Shown here: positions 1-8,472 of the stretch, in pieces
How the letters are laid out: each line of letters starts with the position of its first letter
How positions within the stretch are numbered: the stretch's first letter is position 1
From: JBBQVZ01 sp963695975
GTDB taxonomy: Bacteria; Actinomycetota; UBA4738; HRBIN12
DNA length: 64,000 nucleotides
Assembly: GCA_963695975.1 (NCBI GenBank)
Contig: CAVOIB010000002.1
Span: 496,001 to 560,000 of the forward strand
Direction: 5' to 3'
Notes under the pieces: generated by a model
What the model saw: only the letters and a program-made list of their open reading frames with translations
What the model was told of the DNA's origin: nothing
The model's database searches: none
Position numbers and translations under genes: made by a program

Positions 1-1328
1 CGTCGTGCCGACAGCAGGTGTCGCAGTGGCTCGGTCGCTGTCCAGGCTGTGGCACATGGGGAACGATCGAAGAGGTGCACGATCGCGGAGCGAACGGGCG
101 AGCCGTCGCATCATCGCCGGTCGTTTCGCTCGCGTCGGCGCCCGAAGAGCTGGGCCGGATCTCCACCGGGTTCGCCGACGTCGATCGTGTGCTGGGCGGG
201 GGGATCGTGCCCGCATCGGTGGTCCTGCTCGCCGGCGATCCGGGGATCGGCAAGTCGACGCTGCTGCTGCACGTGATGGCGAACCTTGCTGGTGCCGGGC
301 TCGATTGCCTCCTCGTCTCCGGAGAGGAGTCTCACGCGCAGGTGGCCGCTCGCGCGAGGCGACTGGGTGTGTCAGGCGATGCGATCTCGTTCGCCTCAGG
401 CCGTGACGTCGCCACGGTCATCGAGACCGCGCGGGCCACGCGTCCGGTCGTGCTCGCGGTGGATTCCATCCAGGCGATCCGTGACGCGACAGGAACGCAG
501 ATGCCGGGCGGCCCGTCGCAGGTCCGCTCGTGCACCGACGCGTTGGTCGGCTTCGCGAAGGCAGAGGGGATCGCGATGCTGATCACCGGCCACGTGACCA
601 AGGACGGCGATCTCGCCGGCCCGCGGTCCCTGGAGCACGCTGTGGACGTGGTGCTGAGCTTCGACGGCGACCCCCGGTCGGGGCTACGGGTGCTGAGCGG
701 AGGGAAGAATCGCTTCGGAGCCGAGGGCGAGACCGCCTGGTTCGAGATGGGAGACCGAGGTCTGCGGGCGATCGACCCGACGGGCGTCCTCCTTCCGGCA
801 GGCTCCTCGCCGGGGGCAGCCGTCGCCCTCCCTCAAGCTGGTCGGCGTGCTCTGGCCGTGGAGGTGCAGGCATTGGTCGGGTCGGCCGAGGGGTCGGCGC
901 GTCGTCAGGCGACCGGCCTCGACCCCCGACGCTTCCAGCTGGTAGCCGCGGTCCTTGACCGAGCCGCCGGCGTGGCACTCGGTCGGGCCGAGCTGTTCGG
1001 CGCCTCGTCGGGTGGCGTTCGGCTAGAGGATCCTGCCTGTGACCTCGCGATCGCGGCGGCGCTCGCTTCAGCCGCGGCGGGCGTGGCCCCTCCCGAGGGC
1101 TCGGCGTTCGTCGGTGAGGTGGCGCTCACGGGCGCCATCCGGCCGGCTCCCAGCATGACCCAACGTCTCGTCGCCGCCCGGGCCGCGGGCTGTTCGACGG
1201 TCTTTGCCCCCGAGGACGGCTCCGCGGCTCCGGATGGCGTGACGGTGGTAGCGGTTCGCCACGTTCGCGAGGCTTTGGGCCGAGCGTTCCGAACTCGAGA
1301 ACCTCCTCTCGCGACGCGGAGGACGTAG
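1..1328 (+). CDS. radA: DNA repair protein RadA/Sms, 5'-truncated by window edge
   Basis: RadA is a RecA-like ATPase that acts in recombination-intermediate processing and branch migration. The frame is already open at the window edge. The visible N-terminus holds the second half of the zinc finger (CPGC near bases 39-50) with a preceding Cys, so only the first few codons are missing. A Walker A motif GDPGIGKST lies at about bases 234-260. The RadA-specific KNRFG motif follows at about bases 706-720, and the last 150 residues are the Lon-protease-like domain. A GTG at 18 could be read as a start, but it lies inside the zinc finger and is not the real one. A hairpin follows the stop. disA, which often follows radA in actinobacteria, is absent; carD comes next. 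The identification is firm. Confidence 0.96.
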   Translation, partial: SCRQQVSQWLGRCPGCGTWGTIEEVHDRGANGRAVASSPVVSLASAPEELGRISTGFADVDRVLGGGIVPASVVLLAGDPGIGKSTLLLHVMANLAGAGLDCLLVSGEESHAQVAARARRLGVSGDAISFASGRDVATVIETARATRPVVLAVDSIQAIRDATGTQMPGGPSQVRSCTDALVGFAKAEGIAMLITGHVTKDGDLAGPRSLEHAVDVVLSFDGDPRSGLRVLSGGKNRFGAEGETAWFEMGDRGLRAIDPTGVLLPAGSSPGAAVALPQAGRRALAVEVQALVGSAEGSARRQATGLDPRRFQLVAAVLDRAAGVALGRAELFGASSGGVRLEDPACDLAIAAALASAAAGVAPPEGSAFVGEVALTGAIRPAPSMTQRLVAARAAGCSTVFAPEDGSAAPDGVTVVAVRHVREALGRAFRTREPPLATRRT

Positions 1329-1335
1329 AGCGTTC

Positions 1336-1362
1336 GGGCCCTTCGAACCCGTCGAAAGGCCC
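1336..1362 (+). terminator. Hairpin terminator after radA
   Basis: GGGCCCTTCGA, a 5-nt loop ACCCG, then TCGAAAGGCCC form an 11-bp stem with one mismatch, 7 nt after the radA stop. There is no T-tract, as is common for GC-rich actinobacterial terminators. Confidence 0.5.
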
Positions 1363-1381
1363 TCTGACCTGCATGTTTGGG

Positions 1382-1411
1382 TTGCGCTCTTTGGCCCGTG
1401 CGTGTTATCTT
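1382..1411 (+). promoter_or_regulatory. Candidate carD promoter
   Basis: TTGCGC (1382-1387) and TATCTT (1406-1411) are separated by 18 nt, between the radA hairpin and carD. This is the best sigma-70-like pair in the gap and would leave a leader of about 38 nt. Confidence 0.4.
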
Positions 1412-1455
1412 GATAGTCAGTCAACCCGCGCACCGCTTCCTCAAGGGGGTTCCTG

Positions 1456-1965
1456 TTGTTCCGAAAAGGCGACACGGTTGTGCACCCGGAACACGGAGCC
1501 GCAGTCATCCAGGAACTCCGCGAGAAGGAGTTCCTAGGCGAGAAGCGAACCTACCTGGTCCTCCGGGTGGCCTACGGTGATCTCACACTCATGATCCCGG
1601 TCGACTCGACGGAGCAGGTCGGTCTCAGATCGGTCGTCAGCAAGGCCCAGGTCAAGAAGGTCCTCAAGGTGCTGACGGAAGACGAATCCTCCATGGCTGC
1701 CAACTGGAGTCGCCGCTTCAAGAACAACATGGAGAAGCTGCACTCAGGCGACCCGTACCAGGTGGCCGAGGTTCTGCGGAACCTCGCGATCCGCGAGCGC
1801 GAGAAGGGCCTCTCGGCGGGCGAGAAACGAATGATCCTCAAGGCCCGCCAGATCTTGATCTCGGAGCTCTCGCACGCGACCGGCAAGACCGAAGATGAAG
1901 CCGAGATCATGATCGACGAGGTCATCGATGGCGCCCACGGCGTCAAGATGGCCGCCCAGGCCTGA
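1456..1965 (+). CDS. carD: CarD family transcriptional regulator
   Basis: 169 aa. CarD binds the RNA polymerase beta subunit and stabilises open promoter complexes at rRNA and housekeeping promoters. The N-terminal Tudor-like RNAP-interaction domain (about residues 1-60) begins with a FRKGDTVVHPEHG segment. The helical C-terminal domain carries the conserved DNA-wedging Trp (W84) in the context NWSRRFKNN, followed by an RNLAIRERE helix. The length matches actinobacterial CarD. The TTG start is chosen because translation must begin right before FRKGD and AGGGGG lies about 6 nt upstream. An upstream hairpin and candidate promoter suggest a transcription unit separate from radA. The identification is firm and the start codon is likely. 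Confidence 0.95.
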   Translation: MFRKGDTVVHPEHGAAVIQELREKEFLGEKRTYLVLRVAYGDLTLMIPVDSTEQVGLRSVVSKAQVKKVLKVLTEDESSMAANWSRRFKNNMEKLHSGDPYQVAEVLRNLAIREREKGLSAGEKRMILKARQILISELSHATGKTEDEAEIMIDEVIDGAHGVKMAAQA

Positions 1966-2105
1966 CATCCCCCTGTAGCTAGGTCTCTTGCCCCATCCAG
2001 GCACCCTTTTCGGACGAACCGTTCAGGTCCACCCCTTCCCAGGCCGATGCTCCTAGTCAGGGGCACGAGCCGGTCTGCTCCCGGAGACGGGAAGGAACCG
2101 AGGGG

Positions 2106-3179
2106 ATGAGCGACGCTACGTCGGAGGGTCGCAAGCAGACGCTGAAGGGGCGTCTGGTCGAGGGCGTTCGCATGATCTTCATCGCGCTCCTCGCGACCGC
2201 CGGATACGAGGTGAGCTCGGCGATAGCTACGCCGAGCGGCCCGCGCACCCTCCTGTACGTGTTCCTTGGGGCAGGCATCGGATACGTCATCGGTGGGATC
2301 TTGGGCAGACTGACGCTTCGGGCGGTCAAAGGGATCGAGCGAGAGCTCCGCCGAACCCCGGCCCCGCAGCTCGCCGGCGCCGTGGTCGGCCTGGTGATCG
2401 GCCTCATCATCGGCGCGTTGCTGATGGTCCCCTTGCTCTTCTTGCCGGCGGCGGCCGCGTGGCCCGCGCTGGTCTTCCTGTATATGGTGCTCGGCTCGCT
2501 CGGGTTCCGGATCGGAGCGGCGAAGTACGAGGACATCTTCGGACTGGTCGGCATGAAGCCCCGTGCTGCCGTGGCAAGCCGCGGCGATCTGACGGTGATC
2601 GATACGAGCGCGCTGATCGACGGAAGGGTCGCCGACCTCGTCGCCACCGGGTTCATCGCCGGCACGATGCTGCTCCACGACGGCGTCCTCCGCGAGCTGC
2701 AGTCGATCTCCGACTCCTCTGACCCCCGGCGCCGGACCCGGGGCCGTCGCGGTCTCGACGTCCTCGTCGAGCTTCAGAAGTCGCCCACCGTCCAGCTCCA
2801 GCTCGTCGAGGAGGCCGGTGTCATGGACGTGGACGCCGCGCTCGTCCGCTTGGCGCGTGAGCGAGGCGGCACCCTCATCACCGTCGACGCGAACCTCGCG
2901 AAGGTCGCTGAGGCGCTCCGCGTTCCCGTCGCGCAGATCAACGCCCTCGCCTCGAAGTTCCGTGTGCCCTACGCGGCCGGCGACGAGATCTCGGTACGAC
3001 TCGTCAAGGAAGGTCGCGAACACGGCCAGGGGATCGGATACCTCGACGACGGCACGATGGTGGTTGTCGAGAAAGCCGACGATCAGATCGGCACGCAGGT
3101 CGAGGTCAGGGTCACGAACGTGATCCAGACCACCACCGGCCGCATGGTGTTCGCGGCGCTCGCCGAGATCGACGCGTAG
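2106..3179 (+). CDS. PIN/TRAM domain membrane protein (YacL type)
   Basis: 357 aa. About four transmembrane segments occupy residues 20-140. A PIN nuclease-like domain follows (acidic D166 in the motif IDTSALIDGR, later acidic residues around VDVDAAL and ITVDANL). A C-terminal TRAM domain (about 290-355) is a predicted RNA-binding beta-barrel. This is the YacL/PilT-N family found next to carD and ispD in actinobacteria and Firmicutes. The family is presumed to have nuclease or RNA-binding activity at the membrane, but its substrate is not established. The ATG is preceded by a purine-rich GAAGGAACCGAGGGG stretch. Confidence 0.9.
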   Translation: MSDATSEGRKQTLKGRLVEGVRMIFIALLATAGYEVSSAIATPSGPRTLLYVFLGAGIGYVIGGILGRLTLRAVKGIERELRRTPAPQLAGAVVGLVIGLIIGALLMVPLLFLPAAAAWPALVFLYMVLGSLGFRIGAAKYEDIFGLVGMKPRAAVASRGDLTVIDTSALIDGRVADLVATGFIAGTMLLHDGVLRELQSISDSSDPRRRTRGRRGLDVLVELQKSPTVQLQLVEEAGVMDVDAALVRLARERGGTLITVDANLAKVAEALRVPVAQINALASKFRVPYAAGDEISVRLVKEGREHGQGIGYLDDGTMVVVEKADDQIGTQVEVRVTNVIQTTTGRMVFAALAEIDA

Positions 3180-3230
3180 CGCCATCCTCCCGGATCCCCT
3201 GACCGGCTCGCCTCTGCCATGCTTCGAACC

Positions 3231-3926
3231 ATGCGTCGCGCGCACGCCTCCGCCGTTGTGGTCGCCGCTGGGGCGGGCTCCCGTCTCGGCGCAGGCGAGC
3301 CCAAGGCGCTCCTGTCGATCGGAGGCCGGCCGATGGTCTCCGTTGCCGTTGGGGCGATCGTTTCATGCGATGCGATCAACGAACTGGTCGTGGCGGCGCC
3401 GCCCGGATTCGAGGACGCGGTGACGGCCGCTCTGGCGGGCCTGGGTCCGGCGACCGTGGTCATTCCCGGCGGTCCAACGCGTCAGGCTTCGGTGGCGGCC
3501 GCCCTCTCGGCCGTCGACCGCGAGGCGCAGATCGTGATCGTCCATGACGCTGCGCGCCCGTTCGCCTCCCCAGGGTTGTTCGAAGCTGTCATCGAGGCCG
3601 TCGCGTCCGGGGCCGACGCGGCGATACCGGTGCTGCCGCTCACCGATACCGTCAAGCGCGTGAGGAACGGAGCGATCGTCGGCACCGAACCCAGGGACGA
3701 GCTGGGGCTGGCACAAACCCCGCAGGGCGCCCGTTACCGCATCCTTCTCGACGCGCACGAACGCGCGGCCGCCGCGGATGTCGAGTTCACCGACGAAGCT
3801 GCCCTTCTCGAATGGGCGGGGGCCACGGTCCGCGTCGTGCCCGGTGATGCCGGGAACTTCAAGATCACCACCCTGCTCGACCTTCTCCGAGCCGACGAGC
3901 TCTTGGGGGGGGCAGGCCGTGGATGA
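3231..3926 (+). CDS. ispD: 2-C-methyl-D-erythritol 4-phosphate cytidylyltransferase
   Basis: 231 aa from this ATG. IspD transfers CMP from CTP to MEP in the non-mevalonate isoprenoid pathway. The N-terminus carries the CTP-binding signature AAGAGSRLG followed by PKALL. The family motif HDAARPF lies mid-protein (encoded near 3542-3562), and the C-terminal ITTLLDLLRADELL is typical. An upstream in-frame ATG at 3219 would add four residues. The 3231 start is preferred because a CATGCT box sits 7 nt before it, as in the leaderless genes of this window. The stop overlaps the ispF start by 8 nt, so the two are translationally coupled. Confidence 0.94.
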   Translation: MRRAHASAVVVAAGAGSRLGAGEPKALLSIGGRPMVSVAVGAIVSCDAINELVVAAPPGFEDAVTAALAGLGPATVVIPGGPTRQASVAAALSAVDREAQIVIVHDAARPFASPGLFEAVIEAVASGADAAIPVLPLTDTVKRVRNGAIVGTEPRDELGLAQTPQGARYRILLDAHERAAAADVEFTDEAALLEWAGATVRVVPGDAGNFKITTLLDLLRADELLGGAGRG

Positions 3927-4389
3927 CCTCCGTGTCGGTCTCGGGTTCGATGTGCACGCGCGTGACCCCGATCGAGCGTTGTGGCTCGGCGGGGTGCTGT
4001 TCGAGGGAGAGCCGGGGCTCGCCGCTCACTCCGACGGGGACGCCGTCTGTCATGCCGTCGCCGACGCACTCCTGGGAGCCGTCGCGTTGGGCGACGTGGG
4101 GCAGCATCTTCCCGACACCGATCCCGCGATCGCCGGGATCTCGGGCACGGACCTCCTCGGCCGCATCGTGGCGCTCATCGCGGCGGAGGGGTTCTCTCCG
4201 GTGTCGTGCGACGTGACGGTCTTGTGTGACGCACCCGCGATCGGGCCGCATCGGGACGCGATGCGAGCGCAGCTTGCGGCCGTCCTCGATGTTGCGGTGG
4301 AGCGTGTGTCGGTGAAGGCGACCAGGCCGGAAGGGCTCGGACTGTCGCGCGAAGGCGTGGGGTGCGTCGCCGTGGCTACCGTGCGATGA
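3919..4389 (+). CDS. ispF: 2-C-methyl-D-erythritol 2,4-cyclodiphosphate synthase
   Basis: 156 aa. IspF cyclises CDP-ME 2-phosphate to MEcPP, two steps after IspD. The zinc ligands are visible: D11 and H13 in GFDVHA, and H45 in the SDGDAVCHAVADALLG motif. The C-terminal TRPEGLG segment is conserved. A longer frame is open upstream, but residues before GTG 3919 are ispD read out of frame and are not IspF-like. A run of seven G precedes the GTG and may act as the ribosome-binding site. The stop overlaps the next gene as ATGA. ispE is not in the window. Confidence 0.95.
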   Translation: MDDLRVGLGFDVHARDPDRALWLGGVLFEGEPGLAAHSDGDAVCHAVADALLGAVALGDVGQHLPDTDPAIAGISGTDLLGRIVALIAAEGFSPVSCDVTVLCDAPAIGPHRDAMRAQLAAVLDVAVERVSVKATRPEGLGLSREGVGCVAVATVR

Positions 4390-5144
4390 GCTCGGCGCTT
4401 GTCGTAGGCGGTCGGCGAGCGGTGGCCGAGGCGATCCGCGCCGGCCGAGCCGCCGAGGTCCTCGTGGCTCCGAACGCCCGCGAGACGCAGGGGATGAGGT
4501 CCGTGGTTGAGGCCGCGTCGGCCGGCGGCATCGTGTTGCGCGAGGTGGATCGGCGAGAACTCGATCGGTTGGCGCGAGATCATCAGGGCGTCGTGGCGCT
4601 GCTCGCGCACGAAAGCGGTCCTCGGGAACTCGGCGAGCGCGATCTCGCCGAGTTCCCGTTCGACGAGGATGCGATCGCCGTCGTCCTCGACGGCGTCACG
4701 GACCCGCAGAACCTCGGGGCGGCGGCGCGCTCCGCCGAGGCCGCGGGCGCCGCGGTCTTGGTCACTCGGGTCCGTCGCGCAGCCGACGTCTCTGCGGCCG
4801 CGATCCGCGCGTCCGCGGGCGCGCTGATGCATCTGCCGCTCGCCCGCGTTGCGAACATCTCGCGAGCGCTTGGCCGGTTGCAGGACGCGGACTTCACCGT
4901 CGTCGGCCTCGAGGGAGATGCCCCGGTGTCGATCTATGACGAGCCCTGTCCGGCGGGCCGGATCGCCGTGGTGATCGGGAGCGAAGGCGAAGGGCTTTCC
5001 CGCCTCGTGCGCGAACGATGCGACATCCTCCGCTCGATCCCGATGGGAGGGCAGGTGGGATCCCTCAACGCCTCCGCCTCCCTCTCCGCCGTCCTCTACG
5101 GCTATGTCCTGCCTCCCAGGCAACTTCGACCAGGGCGGCCCTGA
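4386..5144 (+). CDS. rlmB: TrmH/SpoU family RNA 2'-O-methyltransferase (RlmB-like)
   Basis: 252 aa. Enzymes of this family methylate the 2'-OH of a guanosine in 23S rRNA or tRNA using SAM through a trefoil-knot SPOUT fold. The N-terminal ribosome-substrate-binding domain begins VVGGRRAVAEAI. The three SPOUT motifs are present: DPQNLGAAARSAEA, VIGSEGEGLSRLV and IPMGGQVGSLNASAS. The ATG overlaps the ispF stop (ATGA), so it is translationally coupled. cysS, which frequently sits between ispF and this gene in actinobacteria, is missing. Whether the target is G2251 of 23S rRNA, as for RlmB, is an inference from orthology. Confidence 0.9.
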   Translation: MSSALVVGGRRAVAEAIRAGRAAEVLVAPNARETQGMRSVVEAASAGGIVLREVDRRELDRLARDHQGVVALLAHESGPRELGERDLAEFPFDEDAIAVVLDGVTDPQNLGAAARSAEAAGAAVLVTRVRRAADVSAAAIRASAGALMHLPLARVANISRALGRLQDADFTVVGLEGDAPVSIYDEPCPAGRIAVVIGSEGEGLSRLVRERCDILRSIPMGGQVGSLNASASLSAVLYGYVLPPRQLRPGRP

Positions 5145-5183
5145 CGCCCGGACTCGGTTCCCGACGGTAGACTCGCCGAACCG

Positions 5184-5257
5184 GCCGGCGTGGCGCAGCC
5201 CGGTAGCGCAAGCGACTTGTAATCGCTAGGTCGTCGGTTCGAATCCGACCGCCGGCT
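5184..5257 (+). tRNA. tRNA-Thr (anticodon TGT)
   Basis: A 74-nt cloverleaf folds perfectly. The acceptor is GCCGGCG with CGCCGGC, the D stem GCGC/GCGC, and the anticodon stem AGCGA/TCGCT around loop CTTGTAA (anticodon TGT). The T arm is GTCGG-TTCGAAT-CCGAC and the discriminator base is T. CCA is not encoded. It lies 39 nt after the rlmB-like gene, and a TAGACT box at 5168-5173 could be its -10 element. Confidence 0.97.
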
Positions 5258-5286
5258 CAACCACAAGGGCGCCGAGAAGCCTGCGC

Positions 5287-6519
5287 TCAGGCGGCGACCT
5301 GGAGTGACTCCAGCCCTCGGATGATGTAGTTGGGCTTCCACGAAGGCTCGGCGAGGAGCTCCATCCGGGGCAGGCGAGCGAGCATCGTCGAGAAGGAGAT
5401 CTCAAGTTCCAGGCGCGCGAGCGGCGCTCCGAGACAGAAGTGCACGCCGGCGCCGAACGACACGTGGGGGTTCGGCTCGCGCGAGATATCCAAGGTGTCG
5501 GGACGGTCGAATACCGACGGATCCCGGTTGGCGGAGCCGAACAACAGCCCGAGCTCTGCGCCCTTCGGGACGATTTCCCCACAGATCTCTGCATCCTCGA
5601 GCACCCATCGTTCGAACATCTGCAGCGGTGTGTCCCACCGCATCAGTTCCTCGATCGCCCGGGGGACGAGCGTCGGGTCGGCGCGAAGGCGAGCGAGCTG
5701 GTCCGGGTTGCGGAACAACGACCACCAGCCGTTAGCGGTTACGTTGACGGTTGCCTCGTGTCCTGCGTTCAACAGCAGGACACACGTGCCGATCAGCTCG
5801 TCCTCGGTGAGACGTTCGTCGTTCTCAACCACCCGCGCCAGGGCGCTGATCAGATCGTCCTGGGGCGCGACTCGACGTTCGCGGGAAAGCTTCCGCAGGT
5901 AATCCGAGAACTCCACGCAGGCGCGCACGGCCTTCCGTGCCGTCTGCTCCGACGGGTTGAGCTCGTACATGCCGCAGATGTCCGCCGACCACGGTCGCAG
6001 CAGGTGCCGATCCGCACCCGGCACTCCGAGGAGCTCGCCGATAACCGCCACAGGCAGGGGCTCGGCGATCGAGGAGATGAGGTCGAACTCGTCCGTCCCG
6101 TCGATCTCGTCGATCAAGCCGTTCATCATGGCTCGGATGGGGCCTCGCAATCCCTCAACGACACGTGGCGTGAACGCCTTCGAGACCAGCGATCTCACTC
6201 GCGTGTGGTCGGGTGGCTCCATGTCGAGGATGCCGTTGCGGATCAGGTGCCAGAACGGCCCATGCCACGACGGCTCCTCGGGCCGTCCCATGTCGGCGTT
6301 CGTCGCGAGGTGGTGATAGGTGCGGCCGAACCGTCGGTCACGAAGGAGCGCGTTGACGTCGTCGAAACGCGAGACGAGCCAGTGATCCGTCGGCTCGTGA
6401 TACCAGATCGGCGCTCGCTCACGGAGTTCGGCGTAGACGGGGTACGGATCGGCGACGAACCGCAGGTCGCCGGGCTCGAACGCGAAGTCCACCGTCGTAC
6501 GGTATCGCGCCCTCAGCAC
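5287..6519 (-). CDS. Cytochrome P450
   Basis: 410 aa soluble bacterial P450, a heme-thiolate monooxygenase; the substrate is unknown. The I-helix oxygen-activation motif is AGHEAT, the K-helix ExxR lies in EELMRWDTP, and the heme-binding loop FGAGVHFCLG places the ligand Cys at about residue 362. GTG 6519 is chosen because GGAGGGCGAC directly precedes it and the product then has a normal length. The frame stays open to 6723, but those extra 68 residues overlap the divergent DsrE gene and have no P450 character. No ferredoxin or reductase gene is adjacent, so electron partners must be elsewhere. It is transcribed divergently from the sulfur operon. Confidence 0.93.
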   Translation of the reverse strand: MLRARYRTTVDFAFEPGDLRFVADPYPVYAELRERAPIWYHEPTDHWLVSRFDDVNALLRDRRFGRTYHHLATNADMGRPEEPSWHGPFWHLIRNGILDMEPPDHTRVRSLVSKAFTPRVVEGLRGPIRAMMNGLIDEIDGTDEFDLISSIAEPLPVAVIGELLGVPGADRHLLRPWSADICGMYELNPSEQTARKAVRACVEFSDYLRKLSRERRVAPQDDLISALARVVENDERLTEDELIGTCVLLLNAGHEATVNVTANGWWSLFRNPDQLARLRADPTLVPRAIEELMRWDTPLQMFERWVLEDAEICGEIVPKGAELGLLFGSANRDPSVFDRPDTLDISREPNPHVSFGAGVHFCLGAPLARLELEISFSTMLARLPRMELLAEPSWKPNYIIRGLESLQVAA

Positions 6520-6613
6520 GTCGCCCTCCGAAGGTCCCGCGCATCGAGGGCAGGTCGACCCCCCCCGTTCCGCCCGCCAGCGACGAGTCTGTCCGTGACG
6601 GAAGGAGCGAGCG

Positions 6614-7021
6614 ATGGAGGCCGAAGGAACGGTTTCGCTGGTCATGTTCTCGGGAACGGATGACCGGCTCCAGTCGGCCTCCACACTGACGGTCGGGGCG
6701 GCCGCCATGGGGCGGAAGGTCAACCTCTTCCTGCAGTACTGGGCGCTCGATGCCTTTCGCGCCGACCGGATCCTGAAGGATCACGGTGTCTCGCCTGAAG
6801 CCGGCGAGGAAGGACTCGGCGCGATGCGGGACCAGGGCAAGGCCCACTGGAGCGAGCTGCTCCGGCAGGCCAAGGACCTCGGGGACGTTTCGGTCTACGC
6901 GTGCGCCGATTCACTCGAGATGTTCCACATCACGAAGGACGATCTCGACCCGCTGGTGGACGGCGTCTGGGGCGTGGCCTCCTTCTTCGCGGAGGCAGAC
7001 GGCCCGGTGACCTTCATCTGA
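6614..7021 (+). CDS. DsrE family protein (first of two in operon)
   Basis: 135 aa. DsrE/DsrF/TusD-type small proteins carry persulfide sulfur on a conserved Cys. The fold is recognisable from the N-terminal VSLVMFSGTDDRLQSA strand-loop, the TVGAAAMGRKVNLFLQYWAL segment and a lone Cys in VSVYACADSLEMF, the position of the sulfur-carrying residue in the family. GGAAGGAG precedes the ATG. It opens a five-gene run with tight spacing in which the following tusA starts 22 nt after its stop. The family call is firm; the sulfur donor and acceptor are inferred from context. Confidence 0.85.
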   Translation: MEAEGTVSLVMFSGTDDRLQSASTLTVGAAAMGRKVNLFLQYWALDAFRADRILKDHGVSPEAGEEGLGAMRDQGKAHWSELLRQAKDLGDVSVYACADSLEMFHITKDDLDPLVDGVWGVASFFAEADGPVTFI

Positions 7022-7043
7022 ACGGGTGCAGGAGGTGGGAACG

Positions 7044-7283
7044 ATGACGACGACGGAAGTTACGAGGTCGATCGATGCGCGGGGGATGCCGTGCCCGGGC
7101 CCGTTGATGAGCCTGATCGGCGCGATCCGCGAGGGCGCCGTGGGCGACACCATCGAGGTGCTCTCGAGCGACGAGGGCTCGAGGACGGACATCCCGGCAT
7201 GGGTGCAGAAAGCAGGTCACGAGCTCGTAGACGTCGTCACCGAGGACGGCTTCGCCCGGTTCGTCGTCCGCAAGGCTCGGTGA
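7044..7283 (+). CDS. TusA/SirA-like sulfur carrier (first copy)
   Basis: 79 aa. TusA-family proteins accept a persulfide on the Cys of a CPxP motif and pass it on in tRNA thiolation, sulfur oxidation or cofactor synthesis. Here the motif reads DARGMPCPGPLMSL. The short alpha-beta fold ends with the usual EDGFARFVVRK. ATG 7044 is preferred over an upstream in-frame ATG at 7026 because AGGAGGTGGGAACG lies directly before it. It sits between a DsrE gene and the flavoprotein, and its stop is 4 nt before the next start. Confidence 0.9.
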   Translation: MTTTEVTRSIDARGMPCPGPLMSLIGAIREGAVGDTIEVLSSDEGSRTDIPAWVQKAGHELVDVVTEDGFARFVVRKAR

Positions 7284-7287
7284 GCGG

Positions 7288-8472
7288 ATGCCCGCCCGCG
7301 TGGTGGTCCTGGGCGGTGGGGTCGGGGGCACGCTCACCGCGAACCTGCTCGACAAGTCGCTCGGGCATGACGTCCGCGTAACGGTCGTCGATCCCGCCGG
7401 CATGCACGACTACCAGCCCGGCTATCTCTACGTGGCACTGGGTGAGGCGAGCGGTCATTGGCTGTCTCGCGACGAGCGGACGTTGCTCCGCAAGGACGTC
7501 GACCTCGCGATCGAGCGCGCGATCCGCATCCATCCGGACTCGCAGACCGTGCAGCTCGAGCGCGGTGGCAGCCTCGAGTGGGACTACCTCGTGATCGCCA
7601 CGGGTGCACGGCTCGTGCATGAGGCGATCCCCGGGTTGGTGGAGGGCGCGCACGGCTTCTACTCGCTGAAGGACGCAGAGCGGCTCCGGGAGGCGCTGCG
7701 CCGCTTCATGGGGGGCCGCATCCGGGTCGGCGTTGCCGGCATCCCGTACAAGTGTCCGCCGGCGCCGGTGGAGTTCACGTTCATGGTGGAGGAGTACCTG
7801 CGCAAGCGGGGGATCCGGGAGCGGAGCGAGGTGACGCTCCTGTCGCCGCTGAACCGCGCGTTCACGATCGAGTCCGCGTCGAAGCTGATCCAGCCCATCA
7901 TGGCTCGGCGGGGGATCGAGCTCTCCACGTTCTTCAACGTGGAGGCAGTGGATCCCGCGGCTGGGATAGTGGAGTCGCTCGAGGGCGAGAAGGTCGAGTA
8001 CGACTTGCTGGTGTTGGTCCCTCCGCACAAGGGCCAGGAGGTCGTCATCGACTCCGGACTCGGAGACGCGAGCGGCTGGCTCCCGACCGACCGGTTCACG
8101 CTGCAGGTCGGCGAGTACGAGCGCCTCTTCGCGCTCGGGGATGCAACGAACCTGCCCATCTCCAAGAGCGGTTCGACGGCGCACTTCGAGGCGCCGGTGA
8201 TCGCCAGCCGCATCGCCTCGCTCGTTCGGGGTACAGCCCCGAAGAAGAACTACGGGGGGCGGGTCATGTGCTTCCTCGAGACGGGCGACGGGAAGGCCAC
8301 CGCGCTGCGGTTCGATTACGAGCACCCGCCGGTGCCGCCGCAACCCAACCGTGCGTGGCACATGGCGAAGTGGATCTTCAACCGCGCTTACTGGGAAACG
8401 GTCCCGAGGGGCCGGCTCCCCGAGTGGGCGCCCGGAACGAGGCCCAAGGGAACGAAGGAGGACGAACGATGA
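7288..8472 (+). CDS. SQR-like FAD-dependent oxidoreductase
   Basis: 394 aa, resembling sulfide:quinone oxidoreductases and related persulfide-handling flavoproteins of the two-dinucleotide-binding-domain family. The N-terminus has the FAD-binding GGGVGG motif (residues 9-14), and a second nucleotide-binding signature LFALGDATNLP lies near residues 280-290. C156 in IPYKCPPAPVEFTF corresponds to a conserved SQR cysteine. C328 in GRVMCFLETG is the probable partner, and the third Cys of canonical SQR (near residue 128) is absent. It lies between two TusA genes and two DsrE genes, so sulfide or persulfide oxidation onto carriers is likely. It overlaps the next gene by ATGA. Confidence 0.85.
   Translation: MPARVVVLGGGVGGTLTANLLDKSLGHDVRVTVVDPAGMHDYQPGYLYVALGEASGHWLSRDERTLLRKDVDLAIERAIRIHPDSQTVQLERGGSLEWDYLVIATGARLVHEAIPGLVEGAHGFYSLKDAERLREALRRFMGGRIRVGVAGIPYKCPPAPVEFTFMVEEYLRKRGIRERSEVTLLSPLNRAFTIESASKLIQPIMARRGIELSTFFNVEAVDPAAGIVESLEGEKVEYDLLVLVPPHKGQEVVIDSGLGDASGWLPTDRFTLQVGEYERLFALGDATNLPISKSGSTAHFEAPVIASRIASLVRGTAPKKNYGGRVMCFLETGDGKATALRFDYEHPPVPPQPNRAWHMAKWIFNRAYWETVPRGRLPEWAPGTRPKGTKEDER

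Noticed and set aside
1572..3245. 557-codon minus-strand frame over carD and the PIN/TRAM gene
   Set aside because: It lies antisense to two well-supported genes and has Asp/Arg/His low-complexity composition.
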